A stretch of DNA of 64,000 nucleotides from an uncultured delta proteobacterium (GTDB lineage: Bacteria > Desulfobacterota > Desulfovibrionia > Desulfovibrionales > Desulfovibrionaceae). Made by a program: the position numbers and the translations under genes. The notes beneath the pieces were generated by a model. That model saw only the letters and a program-made list of their open reading frames with translations, did no database searches and had not been told where the DNA came from. Every line of letters starts with the position of its first letter. The first letter of the stretch is position 1. Of the stretch, positions 1-8,386 are shown one piece after another. The stretch is from the NCBI GenBank assembly GCA_900079685.1, contig LT599019.1:105617-169616 (forward strand), written 5' to 3'.

Positions 1-1
1 G

Positions 2-1054
2 GAAGCCATCTCCGCCCTGGGGGCAAAAATCCGCAAAAGCCTCATGGCCAAAGGCATGCTCAGCCAATACACCTTCGCGAGCATCCAGGGAGCTTCCCCC
101 CAGATCAGGCGGGCCGTTTCCCTGGCCCGCAAGTATGCCGCCACGGACAATGCGGTGCTGATCGTCGGCGAAACGGGAACCGGAAAAGAACTGTTCGCCC
201 AGGCCATCCACGACGCCAGCCAGCACCGTCACGGCCCCTTTGTCGCTGTTAACTGCGCCGCCCTGCCCCCGACGCTGCTGGAGTCCGAACTGTTCGGTTA
301 CGAGGAGGGCGCCTTCACGGGCGCCAGACGACAAGGAAAACCCGGGCTGTTTGAACTGGCCAACGGAGGCACCATCTTTCTGGATGAAATTTCGGAAATG
401 GATCACTACGGGCAGACGCGCCTTTTGCGCGTGTTGCAGGAACGGAGCAGCCTGCGCCTCGGCGCGGACAAGTACACCGCCCTCAACGCCAGGGTCATTG
501 CCGCCTCCAACCGCGACCTGTATGAGTATGCGCTGGCCGGAAAATTCCGGGAAGACCTGCTTTACAGGCTGAACACATTAACGCTGTCCATACCGCCCCT
601 GCGCGAGCGCGAAGGCGACATTGTCCACCTGGCGCGGCTGTTCGCCAGGGAACACGCCCCCCTGGCCAACGGCCATCCCCTCGCCCTGCCCCCGGCCCTG
701 CTGGAGCGCCTGCTCCGCCATCCCTGGCCGGGGAATATCCGGGAACTCTCCTCGGTGATCGAAAGACTGGCCCTTCTGGCGGAAGACGGCCATGTGGACA
801 TGAACACACTCGAAGAGGCGCTCAGGCCGACGCCGATCCTTTCCGGAAAGGCGCCATCCACAGCCATACCGGCCGCCGGGCAGGCGGAAACGGCGTTCCG
901 GCCCGACGCGCCGGGCGATGAACGCCAAACCATTGTGGAAGCCCTCGAGGCCGCAGGCGGCAACCAGATACAGGCAGCGCGCCTGCTGGGCATCCATCGC
1001 GGAACCCTGCACCGCAAAATGCGCAAGTACGCGATACGCCGGGCCATCATATAA
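2..1054 (+). CDS. Sigma-54-dependent transcriptional activator, PrpR-like (5' end outside window)
   Basis: The reading frame is open to the left edge, so this is the C-terminal part of a longer protein; the ATG at 44 is internal. What is visible is an AAA+ sigma-54 activation domain with Walker A (GETGTGKE), the sigma-54-contacting GAFTGA loop, Walker B (IFLDEIS), and a C-terminal Fis-type helix-turn-helix ([19 protein letters not shown]). It closely resembles the activator at 46829-48772, including the linker just before the AAA+ domain (IRK..KG....[11 protein letters not shown]), so the missing N-terminus is probably a PrpR_N plus PAS sensor (inference). It ends 334 bp before a LarA-like/aldolase gene pair that has a sigma-54-like promoter, so it is the obvious candidate activator of that pair. 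Confidence 0.93.
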   Translation, partial: EAISALGAKIRKSLMAKGMLSQYTFASIQGASPQIRRAVSLARKYAATDNAVLIVGETGTGKELFAQAIHDASQHRHGPFVAVNCAALPPTLLESELFGYEEGAFTGARRQGKPGLFELANGGTIFLDEISEMDHYGQTRLLRVLQERSSLRLGADKYTALNARVIAASNRDLYEYALAGKFREDLLYRLNTLTLSIPPLREREGDIVHLARLFAREHAPLANGHPLALPPALLERLLRHPWPGNIRELSSVIERLALLAEDGHVDMNTLEEALRPTPILSGKAPSTAIPAAGQAETAFRPDAPGDERQTIVEALEAAGGNQIQAARLLGIHRGTLHRKMRKYAIRRAII

Positions 1055-1296
1055 TCCCGGCACGGACCGCCGGAGCGCGTTGCCCCAATCCGCCTCCGCG
1101 ACATCTGCCGCGGATGGATTACGACAAATGCCGCAAAAAAACCGCAACAGATGACGGAAAAAATTTTCCGGCGCCTTGCTTGTCCTGTGTCCGCCGGCGC
1201 CGCAAAACCGGCTGTATCCCGCTTTTTCCTTATCTCGCAGCGAACCGCGCGCACATCACGGACCAGGGAATACCCGCGAGACGTCTTTTGTTTCCC

Positions 1297-1312
1297 AGGC
1301 ATGCTCCTTGCT
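1297..1312 (+). promoter_or_regulatory. Predicted sigma-54 (-24/-12) promoter
   Basis: AGGCATGCTCCTTGCT has GG and GC separated by exactly 10 bp and matches the TGGCAC-N5-TTGCW consensus except for the first base and the C-to-T at the sixth. It lies 75 bp upstream of the ATG at 1388, downstream of a sigma-54 activator gene. The 333-bp gap 1055-1387 holds no credible gene; it also has a GC-rich inverted repeat (CGGCGCC at 1169-1175 with GGCGCCG at 1196-1202). Confidence 0.6.
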
Positions 1313-1387
1313 TGCCTTTCGCCGGAAAAGGGGGAGCATTCCCTTTCCCTCTCTCCATCATTTTTGTCCGCCAAAGGAGCCTGCGTC

Positions 1388-2689
1388 ATGTCCACCCTGC
1401 ACACGCTGTTGCGGCAATGCCAGTTGCCCGCTCTCGTTCCCGTCATCCGCCGGTATACGGACGACGGCATCAAGGATATCGCCAAAGCCGTCCACGACAC
1501 GATGGACAGCTCAGGCATAGCGGCCAGGCTTCCCAAGGGGGCATCCGTCGCCGTCGGCGTCGGCTCCCGGGGGCTCGCCCGGCTTCCCGAACTGGTCGCC
1601 GCGACAATCTCCTGGTTCAAGGCCCAAGGCGCGGCCCCTTTCATCATCCCGACCATGGGCAGCCACGGCGGCGCCACCGCCGAGGGGCAAATCGGCGTGC
1701 TGGAAAAACTCGGCGTTACCGAGGAAAGCGCCGGGGCGCCGATCAAGGCGACCATGGACGTGGTGCAGCTGGGGCAGCTGGAAGACGGTTTCCCGGTTTA
1801 CATGGATGCATACGCGGCCGAGGCCGACAGGATATTTTTCATAGCCAGGGTAAAGCCCCATACGGGCTTTAGCGGCAAACACGAAAGCGGCCTGATCAAA
1901 ATGATAACCATCGGCTTCGGCAAGCAGCGCGGGGCGGATAGTTGCCACACGCTGGGGTTCGGGCATTTCAACCGTCTCGTACCCGCCATGGCCGGTGTTT
2001 GCCTTGAAGCCAAACCGGGCATTCTTGGCGGCCTCGCCACGGTGGAAAACGCGTATGACGAACCCTGCGTCGTGCGGGCCGTCCCCCGGGAGCGGCTGCT
2101 GGAAGAGGACGCGGAACTGATCATTTATGCGCGCTCACGCATGCCGTCCATCCCGGCAAAGGATATCGACGTCTTGATCGTGGACCACATCGGGAAAAAT
2201 ATTTCCGGATCCGGCATGGACCCGAACATCACCGGCAAGCACGCGTCCCAATATACATCGGGCGGCCCCAACACTTCCCGGATCGTCGCCCTCGACCTGT
2301 ACGATGCATCCTACGGCAACGCGTCCGGCGTGGGCGCCGGGGATGTTATTTCCAAACGGCTTTTCGACAAGATCGACTTTGACGCCATGTACACCAACTC
2401 CATGACCAGCACGCTCCTCTCCGGGGTGTTGATCCCGGTAATCATGCCCACGGACGAGATGGCCGTCCGGTACGGCATAAAGACCTGCAACGCCGGGTCG
2501 AGGCCCCTGAAGGTGGTACGCATCAAAGACACCCTGACCATGGACAGGCTGCTTCTCTCCCCCGCCCTGCTGGACGGCGCGGCAAAAACCGGAGACTGCT
2601 CCGTGGCCGGGGACGAAATTCCCTTCTCCTTTGACGCCGACGGCATGCTGACGAATTTTGACATCTGGGACCATTTTCCCGGCCTTTGA
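1388..2689 (+). CDS. Short LarA-like (DUF2088) protein, possible hydroxyacid epimerase
   Basis: A 433-residue protein. The ATG at 1388 follows AAAGGAG with good spacing; longer upstream extensions lack an RBS. It has the LarA N-terminal signatures: a glycine-rich GVGSRGLARL segment, PTMGSHGGATAEGQ, and KPHTGFSGKHESGLIKM, which resemble the nickel-pincer-binding His/Lys regions of lactate racemase, but the spacing differs from canonical LarA. It is about 44% recognisable by eye in motif order to the protein at 43314. Followed 91 bp later by an HpcH/HpaI aldolase, presumably in the same transcript. LarA homologs racemise or epimerise the C2 of various hydroxyacids; substrate here unknown. The function is inference from family and neighbourhood. 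Confidence 0.8.
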   Translation: MSTLHTLLRQCQLPALVPVIRRYTDDGIKDIAKAVHDTMDSSGIAARLPKGASVAVGVGSRGLARLPELVAATISWFKAQGAAPFIIPTMGSHGGATAEGQIGVLEKLGVTEESAGAPIKATMDVVQLGQLEDGFPVYMDAYAAEADRIFFIARVKPHTGFSGKHESGLIKMITIGFGKQRGADSCHTLGFGHFNRLVPAMAGVCLEAKPGILGGLATVENAYDEPCVVRAVPRERLLEEDAELIIYARSRMPSIPAKDIDVLIVDHIGKNISGSGMDPNITGKHASQYTSGGPNTSRIVALDLYDASYGNASGVGAGDVISKRLFDKIDFDAMYTNSMTSTLLSGVLIPVIMPTDEMAVRYGIKTCNAGSRPLKVVRIKDTLTMDRLLLSPALLDGAAKTGDCSVAGDEIPFSFDADGMLTNFDIWDHFPGL

Positions 2690-2780
2690 CGGCAACCGGA
2701 CCGCTCTGCCGCGCGCTACAACCCATGGGTGAAACGCCAAGGCGTTATCATCCCCTCAACCATCAAGGAGGACCCGTTTC

Positions 2781-3581
2781 ATGATGAAAGACAACAAGCT
2801 CCGCCGGCTGCTCAACGAAAAACACCCCTCGGTTGCCACGCGCATATGGACTACCCAGCCGTTTTTTACGGAATGCCTTGGAGCGAGCGGAAACTTTGAT
2901 TACATGGAGTTTGTGGCCGAATACACACCTTTTGACCAACGCGACCTGGAAACCCTCGCCATGGCGGCCGAGCTGCACAATATGGGCAGCATGATTAAAA
3001 TTGATTTTCAAAACAGAGGGTATGTGGCGCAGAAAGCTGTCGCCGCCGGGTTCCAGGCAGTGCTGTTTACCGACTGCCGGAACGCCGACGAGGTGCGCGA
3101 ATCCATAACGATGGTAAAACCTGAAACCGCGCAGGACGGCGGCAGCTTCGGCTATCCCATCCGCCGGTTCATCGGATACCAGCCCCGGATTCCGCAATTG
3201 GACCATGCCGCGCGCCTGCGTGATGTCGTGATCGCGTTCATGGTTGAGAAACATATGGCAATGGAGAACATTGAAGCCATCTGCGCCGTGCCGGGCGTGG
3301 ACATGCTCCAATTCGGCGGTTCCGACTACAGTTTAAGCCGTGGATGGAACGCCAAAGACCACCCGGATGAAGTAAAAGAAGCCCAAAAAAAGATGATCGA
3401 AGTTGCCCTGAAGCATGGGGTGCAACCGCGTTGTGAAATACAGAGCGTCAATGACGCGCAGTATTACATCGGCTTGGGGGTAAGGCACTTCTGCCTGGGC
3501 GACCAGTTCGTGCAGATGCAGACGTTCTGGTCCCAGGAAGGCGGCGCCATGCGCAAAGTTGCGGACAGCCTTAAGGAGTGA
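2781..3581 (+). CDS. HpcH/HpaI-family aldolase
   Basis: A 266-residue TIM-barrel aldolase/citrate-lyase-superfamily protein. The start follows AAGGAGG; a second ATG immediately after is equally usable. The segment AICAVPGVDMLQFGGSDYSLS matches the family's conserved metal-binding and phosphate-loop region (usually VPGVD.LF.GP.DLS), although GP is replaced by GG. Family members cleave 2-keto-3-deoxy acids such as 2-dehydro-3-deoxyglucarate to pyruvate or an aldehyde, with a divalent metal. It is clearly more diverged than the garL-type paralog at 42427. Its place behind a LarA-like gene and ahead of an acid-sugar dehydratase suggests a sugar-acid or hydroxyacid route. A hairpin terminator follows. 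Confidence 0.87.
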   Translation: MMKDNKLRRLLNEKHPSVATRIWTTQPFFTECLGASGNFDYMEFVAEYTPFDQRDLETLAMAAELHNMGSMIKIDFQNRGYVAQKAVAAGFQAVLFTDCRNADEVRESITMVKPETAQDGGSFGYPIRRFIGYQPRIPQLDHAARLRDVVIAFMVEKHMAMENIEAICAVPGVDMLQFGGSDYSLSRGWNAKDHPDEVKEAQKKMIEVALKHGVQPRCEIQSVNDAQYYIGLGVRHFCLGDQFVQMQTFWSQEGGAMRKVADSLKE

Positions 3582-3615
3582 TGCGGATTACCGGGGCGGC
3601 ACCGGCATAAAAATC

Positions 3616-3645
3616 AAGCTCTTGCGAGAAATCGTAAGAGCTTTT
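3616..3645 (+). terminator. Rho-independent terminator after the aldolase gene
   Basis: AAGCTCTT and AAGAGCTT arms form a stem closed by a small loop and followed by TTT, 34 bp after the aldolase stop codon. Confidence 0.7.
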
Positions 3646-3913
3646 CCGTTGCGGGCAAACCCGCCCCGCGCTCCGGCACGGGGCATTACAAAGCGATTTG
3701 CAGGGAGTGCGCCTCTCTGAATTCCGCGCTATCCTCCCGTTCATATACCCGCTGCTGGTGTCCTGGCTTGTTTCCGCCCTCCTCTTTATAGGCGCCGCAG
3801 CACAGCGGCCGCCGCATCGCGCATGCTCCCGGCAACGAAACGCAACACCGTAAGATTTTGATTATTCAGATAGAATTCATGCTCTACACTGAAATTCCCC
3901 GCAAGACTCCCCC

Positions 3914-3944
3914 TTGACAAGATATTATCTGACATGTCAGATAA
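3914..3944 (+). promoter_or_regulatory. -35 element plus perfect 20-bp operator palindrome
   Basis: A consensus TTGACA (3914-3919) is followed by TTATCTGACATGTCAGATAA (3925-3944), a perfect palindrome placed in the -35/-10 region, about 150 bp before the dehydratase gene at 4092. This is a typical repressor operator position; the GntR/FCD regulator at 5459 is the likely ligand (inference). The rest of the 3646-4091 gap shows no convincing gene. Confidence 0.72.
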
Positions 3945-4091
3945 CTAGTATTGCAAAACTGAAACACCAGAATAGCAATATGGAATAGGACGCCGCCCGA
4001 TGGCGAGGGCGGAAAAGCCGGAGACGGACAGCGCCCCGAGTATGTCGCCTTGCGGAGAGAACGCACATCCCCCTCATAAAAGGAGAGTTCC

Positions 4092-5297
4092 ATGAAGATC
4101 ACGAGCGTAGAGATATTCGATTGCAACGTGCGCAGCAAAGACTCCTCCCTGAACTACTTCAACCCGGTGCTCATGCGGGTCAATACCGACGAAGGCATTT
4201 CCGGCATCGGCGAAGCCGGCCTGGCCTATGGCTCCGGCTCCAACGCGGCCGTCGGCATCCTTAAAGATCTTTGCCCCCGTCTTATCGGAAAAGATCCCAT
4301 GAATATTGAAGCCATATGGGAGAACTACTTTCGCGGCACGTTCTGGGGAATGAGCGGGGGCCCGATCTTCTACGCCGGAATGAGCGCCATTGACATAGCC
4401 CTTTGGGATATCAAGGGCAAAAAACTCGGCGCGCCGATCTATCAACTCATCGGCGGCAAGACCAATGAAAAGCTGCGCACGTACGCCAGCCAGCTTCAAT
4501 TCGGGTGGGGGCCGGACCAAACCGCGCTGTTTGACCCCAAAGACTACGCCGAAGCCGCCAGGAAAGCGGTTGCCGAAGGTTTTGACTGCATCAAGGTAGA
4601 CCCCATCCAGTTCTACGGCACCACGCCGGAAGAGAACTCCCTCAGCAACCCCAAGCAGAGCTACTACGGCCTCCTTCTGGCCGAGGACATCAAGCGCGCC
4701 TACGGCAGGCTGAAAGCCATGCGCGAAGCGGTTGGCCCGGATGTGGACATCATCCTGGAGGTCCACTCCCTCATGGGCACGAACGCCGCCATTCAACTGG
4801 CAAGGGCCGTTCAGGATCTCAACATCTTCTATTACGAAGAGCCGGTACACCCGATGAACAGCAGCGCCTTCGCGCGGGTTACAAACAACGTGACCATGCC
4901 GGTATCCACCGGCGAACGCAGCTACACCCGCTGGGGATACCGGGATCTGTTTGAAAAGCAGGCCGTGGCGGTCATTCAGCCTGACGCCTGCCTTGCCGGC
5001 GGCATCACCGAGACAAAAAAAATATGTGATTACGCCAACCTGTATGACGCGACCGTGCAAGTCCACGTGTGCGGCGGGCCTGTTTCCACGGCGGCCTCCC
5101 TGCATATCGAAACGGCTATTCCGAACTTCATCATTCACGAGCACCACACCATCGCGCTGAAGCAGCGCATCATTGAACTGTGCAAATACAATTACCAGCC
5201 GGAAAACGGCTACTTCAAAGTGCCCGAGCTTCCCGGCCTCGGCCAGGAACTCAACGACGCCATTGTGAAAGAATACCTGGCGTGCACGATCAAATAG
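4092..5297 (+). CDS. Mandelate racemase/muconate lactonizing enzyme family acid-sugar dehydratase
   Basis: A 401-residue enolase-superfamily enzyme. SD AAAAGGAG precedes the ATG. The N-terminal capping domain (1-125) contains SAIDIALWDIKGK, and the barrel supplies acidic metal ligands in ILEVHSLMG, FYYEEPVHP and STGERSY, with a C-terminal VHVCGGPVS segment. These are the D-galactonate/galactarate-type dehydratase hallmarks, but the exact substrate cannot be read from sequence. It has its own palindrome-controlled promoter, and a GntR/FCD gene follows 161 bp later after a terminator, suggesting a local regulatory pair. It belongs to the same broad superfamily as the enzymes at 30957 and 35079 but is not closely similar to either. 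Confidence 0.88.
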   Translation: MKITSVEIFDCNVRSKDSSLNYFNPVLMRVNTDEGISGIGEAGLAYGSGSNAAVGILKDLCPRLIGKDPMNIEAIWENYFRGTFWGMSGGPIFYAGMSAIDIALWDIKGKKLGAPIYQLIGGKTNEKLRTYASQLQFGWGPDQTALFDPKDYAEAARKAVAEGFDCIKVDPIQFYGTTPEENSLSNPKQSYYGLLLAEDIKRAYGRLKAMREAVGPDVDIILEVHSLMGTNAAIQLARAVQDLNIFYYEEPVHPMNSSAFARVTNNVTMPVSTGERSYTRWGYRDLFEKQAVAVIQPDACLAGGITETKKICDYANLYDATVQVHVCGGPVSTAASLHIETAIPNFIIHEHHTIALKQRIIELCKYNYQPENGYFKVPELPGLGQELNDAIVKEYLACTIK

Positions 5298-5312
5298 CCG
5301 TCCGGATCACAG

Positions 5313-5355
5313 AAGGGGGAGGCGGCGCGGTACCGACCTCCTCCCCCTTCGCTCT
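5313..5355 (+). terminator. Rho-independent terminator after the dehydratase
   Basis: AAGGGGGAGG and CCTCCCCCTT pair as a 10-bp stem 15 bp after the stop codon, followed by a T/C-rich tail. Confidence 0.7.
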
Positions 5356-5458
5356 TCCGTTCAGCCGCTGAAAAAGAGATTGCTTTTTTTGCCGACCTAT
5401 ACTTCACTGACCCGGCGACACTGTTTTTTGCTACGGCATTGCACCTTATGGAGAAAAA

Positions 5459-6157
5459 ATGGACATAACGTTCGAACGCCCGCAACCGTTGGCGAAACTG
5501 GTATCCGACAAGTTGCGGACAGCCATCGTTGAAGGCGCTTTTTCCATGGGGCAGCCTTTGTCCGAGAACATGCTGGCAAAACTTTTCAATATCAGCAAAA
5601 CGCCGATAAAGCACGCGCTGACGGAACTCCGCAACGAGGGGATCGTCGAGATTATCCCGCAAAAGGGAACGTATGTTTTCACGGTGACCTCGGAAGACGT
5701 GGCCCAATTGTGCGACATGCGCGAAATCCTGGAGGCAAAAGCCCTGCAGACCGCCTATGAGAAAAACAAAACGCAGATGCTCTGCACCCTCGAAGCGATC
5801 TACAACATGATGCTCAAAACGCGGGAAGCCCATGATACCATTGAGTACCTCCGCCTGGATTCCTCGTATCACCAGGCCATCATGGATCTTTCCAAAAATC
5901 CGTACCTCATCAACGGGTACAAGGGCATTTCCGTTAAAACACGGGCCATCTTGTTCCACCTGGCCGATTCCCCCCTCGACCATAAAGACAGGTTCGAAGA
6001 GCACGGCGACATTTTGCAAAACCTGAAAGACGGCAATCTCAAAAAAGCCGTCTCAATCATACAAAAGCACGTCCAACGGCTCGCGCGCGTGGACTTTTCG
6101 CGTCTGGAAGATTTCGGCGCCCGCAATATGGCCCTTCTGTCACAGGCCTTCCTGTAA
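5459..6157 (+). CDS. GntR-family transcriptional regulator, FCD (FadR-like) subfamily
   Basis: A 232-residue regulator. Residues about 10-75 form the winged helix (LRTAIVEGAFSMGQPLSE..LAKLFNISKTPIKHAL), with the usual KGTYVF wing; residues about 80-215 are the alpha-helical FCD effector domain, with the metal-binding pattern spread over D/H residues (YLRLDSSYHQAIM, EEHGDIL). TATGGAG is a good SD just before the ATG. FCD regulators generally sense small carboxylates and repress the adjacent catabolic gene, so this is the presumed ligand of the palindrome at 3925-3944 (inference). The recognition helix uses KTPIKHAL where most relatives have RTPVREAL. Confidence 0.93.
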   Translation: MDITFERPQPLAKLVSDKLRTAIVEGAFSMGQPLSENMLAKLFNISKTPIKHALTELRNEGIVEIIPQKGTYVFTVTSEDVAQLCDMREILEAKALQTAYEKNKTQMLCTLEAIYNMMLKTREAHDTIEYLRLDSSYHQAIMDLSKNPYLINGYKGISVKTRAILFHLADSPLDHKDRFEEHGDILQNLKDGNLKKAVSIIQKHVQRLARVDFSRLEDFGARNMALLSQAFL

Positions 6158-6179
6158 TTCCCGGCGGAACGCCGCCGGG

Positions 6180-6314
6180 CCCCTCGAGCGGGTGCAGAAG
6201 CGCCAGGCCCTGTCACAGGCCGAAGTCATGAGCAACCGGGTCAACCCCAAAAATACGCCGGAAGCCGTGCGTAAATCCACCAATACGCTCATCGGCAGGT
6301 ACAACAGATTATAA
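6180..6314 (+). pseudogene. Possible protein C-terminal remnant
   Basis: An open frame of 44 codons without a start ends in TAA at 6312; it reads like a hydrophilic protein C-terminus (AEVMSNRVNPKNTPEAVRKS). It shares the 12-mer CTGTCACAGGCC with the end of the preceding gntR gene. It is flanked by GC-rich hairpins (6162-6180 and 6317-6335). Not recognised; probably debris rather than a gene. Confidence 0.3.
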
Positions 6315-6342
6315 CCCGCCGCCGTCCGGACGGCGGACCGCG

Positions 6343-6408
6343 TAAAAACAGGCTGAAACCCCGGGCAAGGGCTTACGCCCTTTGGAGCTGCAGGGTTTTC
6401 AGCCTGTT
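6343..6408 (-). terminator. Minus-strand terminator of the lipoprotein gene
   Basis: AACAGGCTGAAA (6347-6358) pairs with TTTCAGCCTGTT (6397-6408); on the minus strand the stem is followed by a T run. A smaller GGGC hairpin sits in the loop. Confidence 0.6.
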
Positions 6409-6953
6409 CATTCTTCTTTGGCGTGAATATATTCCCGTAACGTGTCTTTCGTGCTTTTCATCCCGGCATAGCCCGATTTGAAGATGACGTTGTCCACTTT
6501 CCAGCCGTTCTCTTGCACCAGCAGCAGGCAATCGTTCCACTCCGTCGTGTGTTGCCGCTCCGTGTGTGAAAACAGCACATCCACCGTTGCCGTACCGGAC
6601 GTTATATGTATGGAGCGTATCCGCATGGCGTCGGCACCCTCGTACAGGCTCGAAAACAGATCACCTTCCATGATGAACGGCTTGTCGGTCGGGTACGCGC
6701 TCTTTGCCGTTTTTACAATTTCCCGTTGTTCGCGGTCCATGCTTTGTTGCAGCAGCGAGGATAAGTCCCCGGAAAGGTAACCGTGATCGATCTCCCGGAA
6801 ATCCCGGCCTTTATAGTGGGTAAAATACGTGTGCACGGCTTGCGCCACTTCTTGCTCGGCCGATGTTCCGGCATGCCTGCCGGACGGGCCGCAACCGCTC
6901 GCCGCTATCACAAGGAGGAAGAGTATGAGACGTATTTTTTTCATGCTGTTCAT
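6408..6953 (-). CDS. Putative lipoprotein, possibly DUF3828-like
   Basis: About 181 residues when begun at the ATG at 6953 (preceded by GGGA); the ATG at 6944 is an alternative. The N-terminus is a signal sequence ending in a lipobox-like AASGC, so the mature protein would be a lipoprotein anchored at a membrane. The mature part has no transmembrane segment. A 'GDLFSSLYEG... TVDVLFSH... W.DCLLLVQENGWKVDNVIF' pattern resembles small secreted DUF3828-type domains; this is tentative. It follows the DUF3829-like gene with a 104-bp gap, so the two may form a cell-envelope unit of unknown function. Confidence 0.65.
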   Translation of the reverse strand: MNSMKKIRLILFLLVIAASGCGPSGRHAGTSAEQEVAQAVHTYFTHYKGRDFREIDHGYLSGDLSSLLQQSMDREQREIVKTAKSAYPTDKPFIMEGDLFSSLYEGADAMRIRSIHITSGTATVDVLFSHTERQHTTEWNDCLLLVQENGWKVDNVIFKSGYAGMKSTKDTLREYIHAKEE

Positions 6954-7057
6954 CGTGTCCCGCGGGAATACGGGGCTCACGCGGGCGGGCCGGGGCAGAC
7001 CGTGAGCCCCGGCCCGCATGCCCGCGTGGAAACCTCCGGAAAAGCCGCATGCCCTTG

Positions 7058-8050
7058 TTATTTGAAAATCGTATTGTATATACCGATCAGCGCGCTGAGC
7101 TGGTCGGCGTAATCACTCGGCAGTTCGTTCCCGGGCACCCCCGCCCCCGGTTTCTTTTTGGCGGCATTTTGCACCAGGGTAATCATATTCGCGGCGCACA
7201 TTTTCAGTTTTGTCGCAGCGCCGATGAAAGACTGCACTTCCGTCGCGCGCAATCCTTCCTGCAACGCCGAGTTTTTTTTCGCCGCCGCCTCAAGCTCGGC
7301 GAGCGCCTGAGCGAGCGCATCGTATGGAACCCGGAACGCCTTGACGTCGAGTTCGCGGATGTTGCTGTCCCCTATCCCCTGCCTGTTAAGCCAGAAGAGG
7401 ACCGCCTTGCTGCGCGTCATCGTCTGCATCATGGCGGCGCTGATGAAATATTTTTCCGCCAGCCTGTCTTGTATTTCCTGGGCGATGACCAGTTCGCCCA
7501 TGCGGTCGATGTGCTCGTGGAAAACTTCAAGGAGCGGCCAAAGCTCGTCGGTGGCCGCATCGATAACGGCGTGCAGTTCCTTTCCCTTGGCGAAGTTGTC
7601 GCCAGTGTAAGCCTTTCCGGCGTAATACGCATCAGCTTCGATCAGGAGATCCCATACCTTTTTCGCGACCGGCTGTATGGCTGCAACAGAAGGGTCTATA
7701 AGCAGTTTCGGCTCCTTGCCCGGAAAAGCGGCCGCCTCGGTTATCGCCCGCCCGGCCGCGCTCGAGAAGGAGAACGGCTGATACCGGAACCCCTCTTTCT
7801 CCGGAAGGTACTCTTCTTCGCCGATGCTGTCGAAGTAATGGTTGACCGCGTCATCCAGCTCCCCCGTGATGACATTGAAAAGGATAACGTAGCTGTTGTT
7901 CTTGTCGTAGAAAGCATCGTTCAGCGTGTAGGATTCCTCTTGCGTTTTCGCGGCACCGTTCCCGCGCTCTCCGGCCGGCGCGGGGCGGGCCGTGGAAAGC
8001 ACGAGCACCAGTGCGAGGGCGAAACAGGCGGCAAGACCGGTCTTGGTCAT
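7058..8050 (-). CDS. Exported DUF3829 (YiiG-like) protein
   Basis: A 330-residue protein starting at 8050, chosen because AGGAG sits 7 bp upstream (the upstream ATG at 8065 overlaps that SD). Residues 1-26 are a signal peptide ending near APAGE. The body is helical and matches the YiiG/DUF3829 pattern seen in 'YVILFNVI.GELDDAVNHYFDSI' and 'DNFAKGKELHAVIDAATDELWPLLEVF'. E. coli YiiG is a lipoprotein of unknown function; here the signal peptide lacks an obvious lipobox cysteine. The 336-bp region upstream to 8386 contains no gene, only the terminator at 8232-8265. Confidence 0.75.
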   Translation of the reverse strand: MTKTGLAACFALALVLVLSTARPAPAGERGNGAAKTQEESYTLNDAFYDKNNSYVILFNVITGELDDAVNHYFDSIGEEEYLPEKEGFRYQPFSFSSAAGRAITEAAAFPGKEPKLLIDPSVAAIQPVAKKVWDLLIEADAYYAGKAYTGDNFAKGKELHAVIDAATDELWPLLEVFHEHIDRMGELVIAQEIQDRLAEKYFISAAMMQTMTRSKAVLFWLNRQGIGDSNIRELDVKAFRVPYDALAQALAELEAAAKKNSALQEGLRATEVQSFIGAATKLKMCAANMITLVQNAAKKKPGAGVPGNELPSDYADQLSALIGIYNTIFK

Positions 8051-8231
8051 GGCATGTCTCCTCATGATAGGGGGTGGTTACAGGGTTGTGCGGCATTGGG
8101 GTTTTCCGGAAGAGCGCCCCATGCCTCACCCCCGGAGCCTGCCCTGCCGTGTAGAGGGCGGCATACTACGACAAATACCACGAGTCTTTTGCAGAGCAAA
8201 CAAAAAGGTTTGTTGGGGATTTTTTATATCG

Positions 8232-8265
8232 AAAAAAACAATCCCCCCTGTTTGAAGGGATTGCT
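8232..8265 (-). terminator. Minus-strand Rho-independent terminator
   Basis: CAATCCC (8239-8245) pairs with GGGATTG (8257-8263), and on the minus strand the stem is followed by seven Ts. It terminates the 3-hydroxyacyl-CoA dehydrogenase transcript. Confidence 0.8.
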
Positions 8266-8386
8266 TGCGGCGGTTTGGGGCAACAATGCCGCGCGGGGTA
8301 CGCGCAGGCGCCCGGCTTGAGCGGAGCGATACCGGACCATGGCGCGGGCTTCACCGGCGCGCTTCCCGGCATCTGGGAAGACGGGA

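Noticed and set aside
3638..3855. Open frame of about 70 codons with a hydrophobic stretch after the aldolase terminator
   Set aside because: No ATG and no properly spaced RBS; high GC gives such frames by chance.
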